Numbered from the stretch's first letter, positions 17,741 to 26,565 are shown. The stretch: DNA of 36,481 nt from Candidatus Aminicenantota bacterium (GCA_011772475.1 WVZK01000031.1:1-36481); one strand, 5' to 3'. Notes: generated by a model not told the origin, from the letters alone. Program-made: numbers and translations.

Positions 17741-18916
17741 TCATTTCAGCCATTGCAAGGGATTAAGGGGCTTTGTCTTGAATCGAATTTCAAAATAAAC
17801 AGAGTCTCCTTCAAAAGAACCGATATCGCCGACAAGGGCGATCGGTTGCTCAGCTTTGACCAGGACGCCCTTCTTGACCAATATTTCTGAGCAATGACCA
17901 TAGAGCGAATAGTAGGACATTCCGTGATCGATAATGATGAGGTTGCCGTATCCCTGGAAGTAGTCAGAGTAGACGACTTTGCCAGGATGGATAGATCTAA
18001 CAATGACATAGTTCTTTTTGGGTGAAATTTCGATTCCGTTATTCATCGTGGTCGTTTTAAATTGAGGATGCCTCTGGAGCCCAAATTTGGTGGTGACGTT
18101 TCCCTCGATAGGCCAAGGAAGTTCCCCTTTTTTCTCGTAAAGAGGGATTAAATTAATAGGAAAAGTAATTTCTTCTTTAAGTAATCTTTCTATCAAAATT
18201 AACAACTGTTGAGCTCTTACTTTTAACTCATCTAAGGTTTGAAGATGTAGTTTCTTGTTTTTCTTTATTTCTGATATAAGGGCTCTGTTCTTTCTTTCCT
18301 GAGCTTGGAGTTCTTTCCTTTTCTTCTCGGCATTCCTTATCAAACGCGAAGCCTCCGTTTTTTTCGTTTTAAGCTCTTTTTGGGCTGTCTCCAGTTTATC
18401 CAAGGTTTCCATATAATTTGAGATAATTCTTTCCTGATACTGAGCCAAAATAGTCAAATTCTTATTCTCGGAAATAAGAGTTCCTACGTTTTCTGCCTGA
18501 AGCATGAATTGGAAAAAGTTAAATTTTCCGAATTTATAGGTGGTGATGAGTATTTTCTCGATAGATTGCTTTTCCTCCTCTAGCTTTGCTTCTAGCTTGG
18601 GAATGCTTTTGTTCAATGAAGAAAGCTCACGATTTGCTTTTCCCAATTGGATAGAATAAAGGGAGATTTCTTTTTTGATAAGTCCCTTGTTAAATCCAAT
18701 CCTATCCAGCCGGGAAAGAGTGCTTGATTCCTTTTTTTCCTCTTCTTCTATTTTCAGCCGTAGCTGCTCTATCTGTTGGGAGATTTTCGCCAGGCGTTCT
18801 TGGTAATCGGAAACATCCTGCTGGCCACGGGCATTCAGAGAGATAATGAGAATAAGGGTGATTGAAATTCCGAGGAAACAGTAGGATTTCTCTAGCGCCT
18901 TCTTACACAACTTCAT
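17741..18916 (-). CDS. EnvC-like coiled-coil protein with degenerate LytM domain
   Basis: This 391-residue protein has a signal/anchor segment (about 11-31), a long coiled coil (about 34-245) and a C-terminal LytM/M23 domain (about 265-391). EnvC-type proteins do not cut peptidoglycan themselves; they activate amidases at the division site. The metal-binding residues of active M23 enzymes are lost here: HNGVD-like reads NNGIEI, and the HLHFE-like motif reads DSVYFEIR, while YGHCSE keeps its His. That matches E. coli EnvC, which also ends with a [LV]YFEIR motif. It is first in the operon; a promoter sits directly before its ATG and there is no Shine-Dalgarno. Confidence 0.9.
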   Translation of the reverse strand: MKLCKKALEKSYCFLGISITLILIISLNARGQQDVSDYQERLAKISQQIEQLRLKIEEEEKKESSTLSRLDRIGFNKGLIKKEISLYSIQLGKANRELSSLNKSIPKLEAKLEEEKQSIEKILITTYKFGKFNFFQFMLQAENVGTLISENKNLTILAQYQERIISNYMETLDKLETAQKELKTKKTEASRLIRNAEKKRKELQAQERKNRALISEIKKNKKLHLQTLDELKVRAQQLLILIERLLKEEITFPINLIPLYEKKGELPWPIEGNVTTKFGLQRHPQFKTTTMNNGIEISPKKNYVIVRSIHPGKVVYSDYFQGYGNLIIIDHGMSYYSLYGHCSEILVKKGVLVKAEQPIALVGDIGSFEGDSVYFEIRFKTKPLNPLQWLK

Positions 18917-18923
18917 TTCTTAA

Positions 18924-18952
18924 ATAATACTCTCTACCGTCCCGATAATCAA
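18924..18952 (-). promoter_or_regulatory. Sigma70-like promoter of the envC-ctp-yibQ operon
   Basis: On the minus strand TTGATT (18947-18952) and TATTAT (18924-18929) are exactly 17 bases apart. Only seven bases separate the -10 box from the EnvC ATG, so transcription would begin at the start codon. The absence of any GGAG-like sequence there agrees with a leaderless message. Confidence 0.55.
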
Positions 18953-19048
18953 ATATAAATCCTGCCCTGGTGCAATCTAATTGTTAATTACCACGCATTA
19001 ACGGTATATTGGCTCCCAGGGCTTTTTCAGTGTTGGAGCTTTCAGGAT

Positions 19049-20782
19049 TTATATCTCTCGTTTTTTTCCATAAAAATACTTGGTTGTCACTTTTCCAACC
19101 AACCCGGCTAAAAGAAGAAGGGACAACAAGTTAGGGAAAGCCATAAAAGCATTGGCTACATCTCCTATGTACCAGACTATGTAGCGGTGTGGACCCTGAA
19201 TGATAGAGCCGATGAAAAGCAGGATGATGAAAGCAACTCTGTAAGGATAGATTATCCTGATTCCAAAGATATATTCCAGGCATTTTTCTCCATAGTAGCA
19301 CCATCCAAGAAGAGTAGAATAGCCAAAAAGAAAAGAGCAAAGAGCAATGATGTATCCTCCATAAGGAATGACAGAGCCAAAGGCATCTGCTGTTAGCGCC
19401 GTGGATGTTAGAGCTCTTGGGTCGCCGTAGGCAGCGGTTTTGATGTAGCTTCCGGTTATGACAATGGTCAGAGTGGTCAGCGTATTAACGACCAAGGTAT
19501 CGATGAAAGTCCCGGTCATAGCGATGAGTCCGTTTCGAGAAGGATCTTTGGATTTTGATGCAGACTGAGCAATTCCGGCTGAACCTAGTCCAGATTCGTT
19601 GGAAAGCAGACCTCTCCTAATACCTTGGCTAATAGCAAGTTTTATAGTAACTCCTACCATACCTCCTCCCACAGCTTTTACAGAGAAGGCTGATGTAAAG
19701 ATCGTGGTGAGAGCTGCGGGCAAGTCAGTGATCCTTGCCAGGATGATAACGATGGCTCCTCCGAAATAAAGAATGATCATGGTCGGAACCAGTCGCTCAG
19801 ATACCATTCCGATTCTCTTGATCCCGCCCAATATAACCGCTCCCACGATGCCTGTGATAACCAGTCCGCTTATCCAGAAAGGAATTTGGAATTCTTTGTT
19901 AAAGACCAGAGCCATTGAATTGGATTGCATCATGTTCCCTGTGCCTAACAAGCAGGCTACGGCACCACAGATAGCAAAAAACATGCCCATGAATTTGGCT
20001 AAATGCTTGTTCTTGATGCCGTTGCGGGCATAGTACATGGGCCCTCCGGACATCTCTCCGCGTATATTCTTGATCCTGAATCTGACTCCTAAAAATCCCT
20101 CAGCATACTTTGTTGCCATGCCAAAGACACCGGCTATCCACATCCAAACAGGAGCTCCTGGTCCACCAACAGCGATGGCAGTAGCCACCCCGGCGATATT
20201 GCCGTTGCCAACGGTAGCAGCCAGAGCAGTCATCAAAGCCGCATAAGGAGATATGTCTCCTTCCTCTTTATCCGGCCTATCCTTTCCTAGGGCTCCCCGC
20301 AACACCATCTTCAGGGATAGGATTAACCTTCTAATTTGGATGAGGCGGGTGAGATAAGTCAGCAGGATGCCTGTCCCTAAAAGAAGGGCGATCATCCAGT
20401 AACCCCACATGAAGTCACTTGCTTTTGTGATGAAAATGAGTATTTTATCCAAAATAGAAAGGGAAATAGTGAAGCTAAGCTCCAGTGTTTCTGCTTTGTC
20501 TTTTATCTCTATCTCTTCTTCGAAGGGAGTCAATTCATAGAGATCCATTTTGATGATGTATTTTCCTGGCCTAAGATCGCTGTACGTAAAATTTCCCTCA
20601 GGATCAAGAGCGGTTTCGGAAAAGTATTCCTCCTCCAGGGGTTTTAGAAGCACGATCCCTTCAGTGTACGGCTCTCCTTTAGGAGAAAGGATAACCTTGC
20701 CCTTGATATCAGCTGCATTAAGGGTTTGAAGACTCGTCAAACACAGAAAAAATAAAATGATGGCTAAAGTTTTTTTCTTCAT
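19049..20782 (-). CDS. AGCS sodium:amino-acid symporter with exported N-terminal regulatory-like domain
   Basis: The C-terminal 465 or so residues form an alanine/glycine:cation symporter of the AGCS family, moving small amino acids with sodium. Family motifs are clear: ALMTALAATVGNGNIAGVA, GGPGAPVWMWIAG, FGMATKYAEGFLGVR and SNESGLGSAGIA. Most relatives have GTGN where this protein has GNGN. Unusually, the protein begins with a signal peptide (1-24) and a beta-sandwich of about 85 residues resembling the carboxypeptidase regulatory-like domain (GKVILSPKGEPYTEG; LDPEGNFTYSDLRPGKY). At 577 residues it is about 100 longer than usual. GGAAG precedes the ATG, nine bases after the SNF-type transporter, so the two are cotranscribed. 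Confidence 0.88.
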   Translation of the reverse strand: MKKKTLAIILFFLCLTSLQTLNAADIKGKVILSPKGEPYTEGIVLLKPLEEEYFSETALDPEGNFTYSDLRPGKYIIKMDLYELTPFEEEIEIKDKAETLELSFTISLSILDKILIFITKASDFMWGYWMIALLLGTGILLTYLTRLIQIRRLILSLKMVLRGALGKDRPDKEEGDISPYAALMTALAATVGNGNIAGVATAIAVGGPGAPVWMWIAGVFGMATKYAEGFLGVRFRIKNIRGEMSGGPMYYARNGIKNKHLAKFMGMFFAICGAVACLLGTGNMMQSNSMALVFNKEFQIPFWISGLVITGIVGAVILGGIKRIGMVSERLVPTMIILYFGGAIVIILARITDLPAALTTIFTSAFSVKAVGGGMVGVTIKLAISQGIRRGLLSNESGLGSAGIAQSASKSKDPSRNGLIAMTGTFIDTLVVNTLTTLTIVITGSYIKTAAYGDPRALTSTALTADAFGSVIPYGGYIIALCSFLFGYSTLLGWCYYGEKCLEYIFGIRIIYPYRVAFIILLFIGSIIQGPHRYIVWYIGDVANAFMAFPNLLSLLLLAGLVGKVTTKYFYGKKREI

Positions 20783-20791
20783 TTGCTTCCT

Positions 20792-22153
20792 TTATCCAGA
20801 CGCAATTTTCCTTATGAAGATAAGAATAAAAATTATAGCTATGGGCGAGAGAAATTTGAGAGAAAAAACCCAGAGCAGCCTTAATCTGAACTTAGGATTT
20901 CCAGAAAAGATTTCTTTGATCGCGTTTTTAACTCCCCAAACATAGCCAACGAAAAGACAAATAAAAAAGGCGCCAACAGCCAGCGAGATATTGCCGAAGA
21001 TAAAATCAAATCTGCCAAAGAAACTTATTTTGGTGAAAAATTTCATTCCTCCGAAGGAAAGGGCGGAAGGAACTCCAATGACGAAAGAAAGAAACCCTAC
21101 TGACAGAGCTGCTTTTTTTCTCGACCATTCCCTCTCATCAACGAGATAAGCCACTGGAACTTCGAGGAGAGATATGGTCGAAGTCAGAGCAGCCACGCAT
21201 AAAAGCGAGAAAAAGAGAAGCGCAAAGATATATCCACCCGGTATTTGGGAAAAGATAATAGGAAAGATCTGGAAAACCAGGCCAAAACCTCCAACATCCA
21301 TTGGCTGGTTGGCAAAGGCAAGAGTGGGAAAGATGATTAGCCCTGCCAGGAGGGCGATAAAAGTATCCGAGAAGGTGACCCATCCTGCCGAAGAGACGAG
21401 ATTATCGGATTTAGAGATATAGCTGCCATAGGTTATCATTGTTCCCATACCCAGGCTTAAAGAAAAGAAAGCTTGGCCCAAGGCAAACAGAACGACGGTG
21501 CCGCTGAGCTTTGAGAAGTCTGGTTTGAGATAATAGGTCAATCCTTCGGACGCGTTGGGAAGAATTAAAGCTCTCACAGCAAGAAAAATAATAAGCAGAA
21601 AAAGGATGGGCATCAGAACCTTAGTCCATCTTTCTATTCCCTTTTTCACTCCCCTCGAGATTATATAAGTAGTAGTTCCGATGAATAGGAAAAGTAAAAA
21701 GATAACCTGAAGAGGATTAGAGGTGAATTCTGTGAATATCTTTTCAGTTAATTGACTTGTCACCTCTCCGCTGAAAGCCCCTGTTGCAGTCTTTACCATG
21801 TAGCCTACTGTCCATCCTGCTACGACAGAGTAATAGGAGAGAATGCAAACACCTGTTATTACTCCCATATAGCCGATGAATTTCCAGGGCGAACGGGGTT
21901 TTATATATCCGATTGCTCCCACAGGATTTTTCTGAGCGTGGCGGCCTATGGTCAATTCTGCCAGCATCACAATGAACCCGATTAAGGCAACAGCCAGGAT
22001 ATAGACCAGGACAAAAACTGCTCCTCCGTTCTGACTCACCATTGTCGGGAATCGCCAGATGTTGCCTAGACCTATAGCTGACCCTGTAGCTGCAAAAATG
22101 AAAGCTATTTTAGATCCCCAAGTTCCTCTCTTGATTGTTTCCTGGCCTTCCAT
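20792..22153 (-). CDS. Sodium-dependent (NSS/SNF) amino-acid transporter
   Basis: This 453-residue protein belongs to the neurotransmitter:sodium symporter family, whose bacterial members import amino acids with sodium. The signature is at the N-terminus: WGSKIAFIFAATGSAIGLGNIWRFP, followed by ELTIGRHAQKNPVGAI; the unwound GSAIGLGN segment of TM1 forms the sodium and substrate site. About 11 to 12 membrane helices are present (LGQAFFSLSLGMG is the TM6 region). The bacterial size is typical. It is the first gene of a two-gene operon with the AGCS symporter, which suggests use of external amino acids or peptide-derived amino acids as nutrients in a sodium-based economy. Confidence 0.93.
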   Translation of the reverse strand: MEGQETIKRGTWGSKIAFIFAATGSAIGLGNIWRFPTMVSQNGGAVFVLVYILAVALIGFIVMLAELTIGRHAQKNPVGAIGYIKPRSPWKFIGYMGVITGVCILSYYSVVAGWTVGYMVKTATGAFSGEVTSQLTEKIFTEFTSNPLQVIFLLFLFIGTTTYIISRGVKKGIERWTKVLMPILFLLIIFLAVRALILPNASEGLTYYLKPDFSKLSGTVVLFALGQAFFSLSLGMGTMITYGSYISKSDNLVSSAGWVTFSDTFIALLAGLIIFPTLAFANQPMDVGGFGLVFQIFPIIFSQIPGGYIFALLFFSLLCVAALTSTISLLEVPVAYLVDEREWSRKKAALSVGFLSFVIGVPSALSFGGMKFFTKISFFGRFDFIFGNISLAVGAFFICLFVGYVWGVKNAIKEIFSGNPKFRLRLLWVFSLKFLSPIAIIFILIFIRKIASG

Positions 22154-22247
22154 TTTAGTCTCTTTTATGAAGACGAAAAAAAGAAATATTAATTTTTCCC
22201 GTATCTTTTACCACAATCTTTGAATATTGTAAAAAGAAATTAAATTA

Positions 22248-22276
22248 TTGCCTATTTAATCATCTCTCGTTAAAAT
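22248..22276 (+). promoter_or_regulatory. Sigma70-like promoter for the flavodiiron gene
   Basis: TTGCCT (22248-22253) and TAAAAT (22271-22276) are 17 bases apart. A strong Shine-Dalgarno AAAGGAGG (22293-22300) lies eight bases before the ATG, so this transcript would have a conventional leader, unlike mfd or envC. Confidence 0.45.
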
Positions 22277-22308
22277 TATAAGCTGTCTGGAGAAAGGAGG
22301 TAGACTAA

Positions 22309-23511
22309 ATGCCTGCAATAGAAATAAAGCCCGATGTTTACTGGATAGGTGTGAACGACCGAACCACTGACCTTTTTGAAGGGTTATGGCCGATCACCAA
22401 GGAAGGCGTTTCTTACAATTCATATCTCATTGACGATGAAAAGAAAGCGATTATCGATCTGACAAAATCCTTCAAGGGAAATGAGTTCCTTGATCAAATC
22501 GATGAAGTCACTGATATTTCAAAGATTGACTATGTAGTCGTAAATCATATGGAGCCCGATCACTCTGGTCTTATAAGGACATTGAGAAGGATCGCTCCTC
22601 AAGTCACTTTCATCGGCTCAGCGAAAACGAAGGATATGCTGGAGAGTTTCTTTTCCATAAAAGAGAATGTTCAGGTAGTAGGTGACGGGGACACTCTTTC
22701 CCTGGGCAAAAGAACCTTGAAATTCTTTTCAACGCCCTTTCTTCATTGGCCTGAAACTATGATGACATACGAGGTCTCTCACAAGATTCTGTTTCCTTGT
22801 GATGCATTTGGTGGATATGGCGCTATCCGAGGATCTATTTTTGATGATGAATGCAAAGACTTTGACTTTTACGAGAAGGAATCTCTCCGTTATTACGTTA
22901 ATATCGTGGCCAATTTTAGTGCAAGGGTCTTAGGAGCTATCGAAAAGCTGGCTGATCTTCCCATAGATGTTATTGCTCCATCTCATGGTCTAATCTGGCG
23001 CAAGAATCCTTCTCTTATAGTCAACCTCTACAAGAAGTGGGCAGAGTATGCGGTTGGAAAAACCGAGGCCGGGATTACTCTAATTTATGGCTCTATGTAC
23101 GGTTTTACAGAATCCATGATGAATTCAGTGGCCCAGGGAATATCCCGGGAGGATGTTCCCCTTGAAATCTTTGATGCCTCCCGAACTCATGTGAGCTACA
23201 TCCTTCCTTCTCTCTGGACAAAAAAGGGAGTGATGATAGGAGCTCCCACATATGAAGTGTCGCTTTTTCCTCCAGTTGAAGGAGTTCTAAACATGGCTGC
23301 TCATAAGCACATCAAAAACAAGAAAGTGGCCTATTTCGGAAGCTACGGATGGAGCGGTGGAGCGAGAAAAAATTTAGAAAAAATCATAGAGCCACTTAAG
23401 TGGGAACTTGTTGATACCCTGGAGTTTGAGGGGTATCCGACAGAAGAAGAATTAAAAAAGGGCGAAGAATTTGGAAAACATTTCGCAGAATTGATAAAGA
23501 AAGAAACATAG
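22309..23511 (+). CDS. A-type flavodiiron protein (FprA family)
   Basis: Flavodiiron proteins reduce oxygen to water or nitric oxide to nitrous oxide in the cytoplasm of anaerobes. The 400-residue length is typical. The metallo-beta-lactamase-like domain has all iron ligands in view: HMEPDH near 84-89, the His in FLHWPETM, the Asp in PCDAFGGYG, and the His in PSHGLIW. The flavodoxin domain starts near 258 with the FMN phosphate loop GSMYGFTE. No rubredoxin or flavin reductase domain is attached, so this is the simple class A form that needs a separate electron donor, which is not in the window. A strong Shine-Dalgarno and a promoter precede it. Confidence 0.95.
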   Translation: MPAIEIKPDVYWIGVNDRTTDLFEGLWPITKEGVSYNSYLIDDEKKAIIDLTKSFKGNEFLDQIDEVTDISKIDYVVVNHMEPDHSGLIRTLRRIAPQVTFIGSAKTKDMLESFFSIKENVQVVGDGDTLSLGKRTLKFFSTPFLHWPETMMTYEVSHKILFPCDAFGGYGAIRGSIFDDECKDFDFYEKESLRYYVNIVANFSARVLGAIEKLADLPIDVIAPSHGLIWRKNPSLIVNLYKKWAEYAVGKTEAGITLIYGSMYGFTESMMNSVAQGISREDVPLEIFDASRTHVSYILPSLWTKKGVMIGAPTYEVSLFPPVEGVLNMAAHKHIKNKKVAYFGSYGWSGGARKNLEKIIEPLKWELVDTLEFEGYPTEEELKKGEEFGKHFAELIKKET

Positions 23512-23601
23512 AAGGTGCCCAGTCTCTTTTTTTACTTATTCTTTAAAAGCTGAATAGAAATATGATAAGATACCGATGGCCTACTTCATCGGGGGTACAA
23601 A

Positions 23602-24066
23602 ATGGCAAAAGCCGACTGGAAAGACGAGCTAGCAAGCTTCATCGATGACCTCAGAGTTGTCGATGAATGCAAGGCCGAGGCTCCAGGAAAATTTAATCAG
23701 TTTTGTGAGTTCATTGCTGAGTCTTCCTTTGAAAGTTTATCTGAAGAGTTGAAAATCTATGGGATAAAATCCAAAGTCAGAAAAGAAAAACGGAAATCTA
23801 TTGCTTTTGAGGTTAATTTTCCTAAGTCGCGGGTAGATCATTTCCACTATGTTATCCGTCTTCCCAATAATGCCCTGGATCTCCAATTAAGACTGCTGAT
23901 TAGAGGGAGGAAGGATAAGAAGAGTCAGATTGAGGAAAAGGAAGTGCCCTTCATGAAAAATATCAAGCCTTCAAGCGTCCTGAAATTGTCCAAGGAAGAA
24001 CTCATCTTAGATGTGATTAAACACTATAAAAAATTCATTTCTGAAGCTTTAATCTATTCTGAATAA
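23602..24066 (+). CDS. Hypothetical protein
   Basis: I do not recognise this 154-residue protein. It is charged and soluble, with a helical N-terminus (DELASFIDDLRVVDECK), a central segment that may be beta (KSIAFEVNFPKSRVDHFHYVIRLP) and a helical C-terminus (SKEELILDVIKHYKKFISEAL). There is no signal peptide or membrane segment. GGGGG six bases before the ATG serves as the Shine-Dalgarno. It lies 90 bases after the flavodiiron gene on the same strand; cotranscription is possible but not shown. Confidence 0.65.
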   Translation: MAKADWKDELASFIDDLRVVDECKAEAPGKFNQFCEFIAESSFESLSEELKIYGIKSKVRKEKRKSIAFEVNFPKSRVDHFHYVIRLPNNALDLQLRLLIRGRKDKKSQIEEKEVPFMKNIKPSSVLKLSKEELILDVIKHYKKFISEALIYSE

Positions 24067-24120
24067 ATCAAGAGCTTTATTCAAAAATTCCTTCTTTTTC
24101 TTGTAGGGTCTTCTTTAATT

Positions 24121-24178
24121 GTGGGGGTTTGATTTATCAAGCCCACATTTTAATGTAAGGTTTTGATTCATCAAATTT
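24121..24178. repeat. Two tandem palindromic cores without arms
   Basis: GTGGGGGTTTGATTTATCAAGCCCAC (24121-24146) and GTAAGGTTTTGATTCATCAAATTT (24155-24178) are successive copies of the core seen in elements A, C, D and F. A further weak reversed piece (TTTGATAAAT) follows near 24210. No GGGGACAGG arm accompanies them, showing that core and arms can occur separately. They occupy the 218-base gap before the MFS gene. Confidence 0.65.
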
Positions 24179-24284
24179 TTATATTCTATTTATTGAAAAA
24201 AATGGCTCGTTTGATAAATAAGACCTCTGCATCAAAAAAAGATTGAAATAGAAGGATAGATTTGTTAGTTTTTGTTTCTTTTAA

Positions 24285-25463
24285 ATGAGAAACAAAAAAT
24301 TAGCTCCGGGAATACTCTCCATCCAATTACTGGTATTAATGTCTTACTCTTCCGTTGCCATGCTGATTCTTCTTTCTGTATATTTTAAGCACCTGGGAGG
24401 GAGCCCGCGGCAAATCGGCTTCTTACTGGGTATTTTTTCCCTGTCTGCCTTTTTATCCCGCCCGTTTGTTGGCTGGCTTTTAAGCAAGTACAATCCTAGG
24501 AAAGTGGTTGTTGCAGGGCTAATTCTTGTCCTGATCATGACAGCCATGTACCTCTTCATCCAAGAATTAAATTGGTTTGTCGTATTCATAAGGATTCTTC
24601 ATGGTTTTGGGTTTTCAGTTTTTATTCTGGCAGCTTTGTTGATCGCTGTTTTGATAACCCGCGAGGAAGAGAGGGCTTATGCCATCGGAGTTGTGTCCAC
24701 AGGTTTTATGCTTCCTCTCTTGGTTGTTCCTTTTATGGGAGAAGGAATTATTGAAAGATTTGGCTTCTCCCCTTTTTTTCTCTGTGCTGTTTTCCTGGCC
24801 GCGATTCCGCTTGTGTTTGGCCTCTTCTGGAAAGTCAAGCTTCCTCGATTTCCTGAAGACTCAGAAATCAAAAGCGTTGGCTTTCTTCGTCTCCTAAAAC
24901 AGAGAAGAATTTTCTTGATTTTTTTTCTAACCTTAATCTTTGAAACCGGTCTGAGCTCTAGCTTGAGTTTTGTTCCTCTTCTTGCTCACGGAGAATCTCC
25001 GATGTGGGCTGGCTATTTTTATACTTTTCTGAGCTTGACTGCTGTGTTTATGCGGCTTTATGGAGGAAAGCGGTTTGTTTTTTGGGGTAGTCCGAGGTCA
25101 CTTCTTCCTGCTTTTTATTTTATTTCCGGAGGAGGAGTATTAATCTATTTTGCTTCCAATAATATTTTGCTCGGACTATCTGGCGTTATCTGGGGAATCG
25201 GAGTGGGAATTCTATACCCCCATCTGACCGCTCTCGTTGTCGAGGGAGTCCCTTTTCGAGAACATGGGAAAGTTTTGAGTCTTTTTGCTTCTTCTGTAGA
25301 TTTAGGTTTTGCCTTTGGCCCACTGCTATTCGGATGGGTCTCCCAGTACTTTGGGCTAAGAGATTCCTTTATTATTTTTGCTCTTTTTGTTTTTCTTTCT
25401 TCGTCTGCCCTTATTTTGTGGGGAAAATCCTACCTTTTAAAAAAGCTAAAAAAGGGGACATAA
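24285..25463 (+). CDS. Major facilitator superfamily transporter
   Basis: The 392-residue protein shows the 12-helix MFS plan in two six-helix halves with a central loop near 195-210 (KVKLPRFPEDSEIK). The loop 2-3 motif is a degenerate motif A (RPFVGWLLSKYNPRKVV). It resembles small drug/metabolite efflux MFS proteins, but the substrate cannot be inferred. There is no convincing Shine-Dalgarno before the ATG. The last codons and the TAA lie inside repeat element H (from 25448), so the C-terminal residues KKGT are contributed by the repeat; the native end may have been replaced by insertion of the element. Confidence 0.85.
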   Translation: MRNKKLAPGILSIQLLVLMSYSSVAMLILLSVYFKHLGGSPRQIGFLLGIFSLSAFLSRPFVGWLLSKYNPRKVVVAGLILVLIMTAMYLFIQELNWFVVFIRILHGFGFSVFILAALLIAVLITREEERAYAIGVVSTGFMLPLLVVPFMGEGIIERFGFSPFFLCAVFLAAIPLVFGLFWKVKLPRFPEDSEIKSVGFLRLLKQRRIFLIFFLTLIFETGLSSSLSFVPLLAHGESPMWAGYFYTFLSLTAVFMRLYGGKRFVFWGSPRSLLPAFYFISGGGVLIYFASNNILLGLSGVIWGIGVGILYPHLTALVVEGVPFREHGKVLSLFASSVDLGFAFGPLLFGWVSQYFGLRDSFIIFALFVFLSSSALILWGKSYLLKKLKKGT

Positions 25464-25586
25464 AAAAGGACATAAAAAAGGGGACAGGCTACTTTTTATA
25501 GTTAAGACAGGAATTAGATCTTTCAAACCATAACAGAAGCCACAGCAGCAGTAATCATCATAAAAAAGTAGCCTGTCCCCTTTTTT
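25448..25586. repeat. Inverted-repeat element H (triplicated left arm)
   Basis: Three tandem left arms occur: AAAAAAGGGGACAT (25448-25461), AAAAAAGGACAT (25462-25473) and AAAAAAGGGGACAGGCTAC (25474-25492). The right arm AAAAAAGTAGCCTGTCCCC with T6 is at 25562-25586. The final left arm and right arm are complementary over about 19 bp. The interior differs from the other elements and retains little of the palindromic core. It lies between the convergent MFS and radical SAM genes and could terminate transcription from both sides. Confidence 0.88.
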
Positions 25587-25603
25587 AAATGAAGGTCGTT
25601 AGG

Positions 25604-26560
25604 TTAAAAGCGCCAGATAAGGCGCAGTTTCTCCCTCTTATCTAGGCGAGTTATCCCTTCGTCCTTTGCCGCTTCTACGGCCGCGTCATATTCGCCTTGA
25701 TTGATTCTTCTGTTTAAAGGAGAGTTGGCAGAGATTCTGCCGTAGGGATAAAACTGGTCCATGATGTTAACATAGGTGTTCTTAGAGATTTCTTGAGCCA
25801 GGAAGCTCATCACCTCTTTTGTTCCAGCCAATTCCTGAGGAAGAACCAGGTGTCTCACCAAAAGTCCTCTAAGTGCTATTCCTCTCTCATCCAAGAGGAG
25901 ATCTCCTACTTGACGATGCATTTCCTTAAAGGCAAGCTTAGCCATTTCAGGATAGTCAGGTGCTTGTGAGTATTCTTCAGCCACCTTGCCGTCAGCGTAT
26001 TTAAAATCAGGCATATAAATATCAAAGACTCCGTCTAGAAGCTTCAGAGTCTCGACAGAATCGTAACCTCCAGTGTTATAGACAAGTGGCACTTTAAGTC
26101 CCTTATCTATAGCTACAGGAAGGGCCTTCAAAATTTGAGGAACATAATGGGTGGGAGTAACAAAATTAATGTTGTGGCAGCCCATCATTTGAAGCTCGAT
26201 CATCATCCTCCCTAACCTTTCAAAGGATATCTCCCTGCCTTCTCCTCCATGACTTATAGAGTAATTCTGGCAAAAGAGACATTTCAGGTTACAATGAGTC
26301 ATGAAAATTGTGCCCGAGCCATGATGGCCAACAAGCGGCCTTTCTTCTCCGAAGTGAGGGGAGTAGGAAGACACCTCAGGGAGAAATCCTGCGCCGCAAT
26401 ATTTTTTTTCTCCTTTGACTCGGTTCACTCCGCAGTTTCGAGGGCAGAGGCTGCATTTCTCCAATAATTGGAAGGCCTTCTCAATTTTTTCTTTAAAAAG
26501 CCCTTCTCTGTGTTTTTTGAGATAGGCTGGTTCGAAATTTTCTGACTGCATGTTCTTCAT
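25604..26560 (-). CDS. PflX-like radical SAM protein (PflA-type activase family)
   Basis: The protein of about 318 residues belongs to the PflX group (COG1313) of radical SAM proteins related to pyruvate formate-lyase activating enzyme. The 4Fe-4S cluster that binds S-adenosylmethionine uses CNLKCLFCQN (near 90-99). An N-terminal cysteine cluster (CSLCPRNCGVNR and YCGAG) is typical of this group. The substrate is unknown. The ORF track begins at a TTG; I choose ATG 26560, although ATG 26548 is possible. There is no Shine-Dalgarno; instead an extended -10 (TGCTATAAT) lies five bases upstream, suggesting a leaderless transcript. It is divergent from pgeF. Confidence 0.9.
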   Translation of the reverse strand: MKNMQSENFEPAYLKKHREGLFKEKIEKAFQLLEKCSLCPRNCGVNRVKGEKKYCGAGFLPEVSSYSPHFGEERPLVGHHGSGTIFMTHCNLKCLFCQNYSISHGGEGREISFERLGRMMIELQMMGCHNINFVTPTHYVPQILKALPVAIDKGLKVPLVYNTGGYDSVETLKLLDGVFDIYMPDFKYADGKVAEEYSQAPDYPEMAKLAFKEMHRQVGDLLLDERGIALRGLLVRHLVLPQELAGTKEVMSFLAQEISKNTYVNIMDQFYPYGRISANSPLNRRINQGEYDAAVEAAKDEGITRLDKREKLRLIWRF

Positions 26561-26565
26561 AGGCA

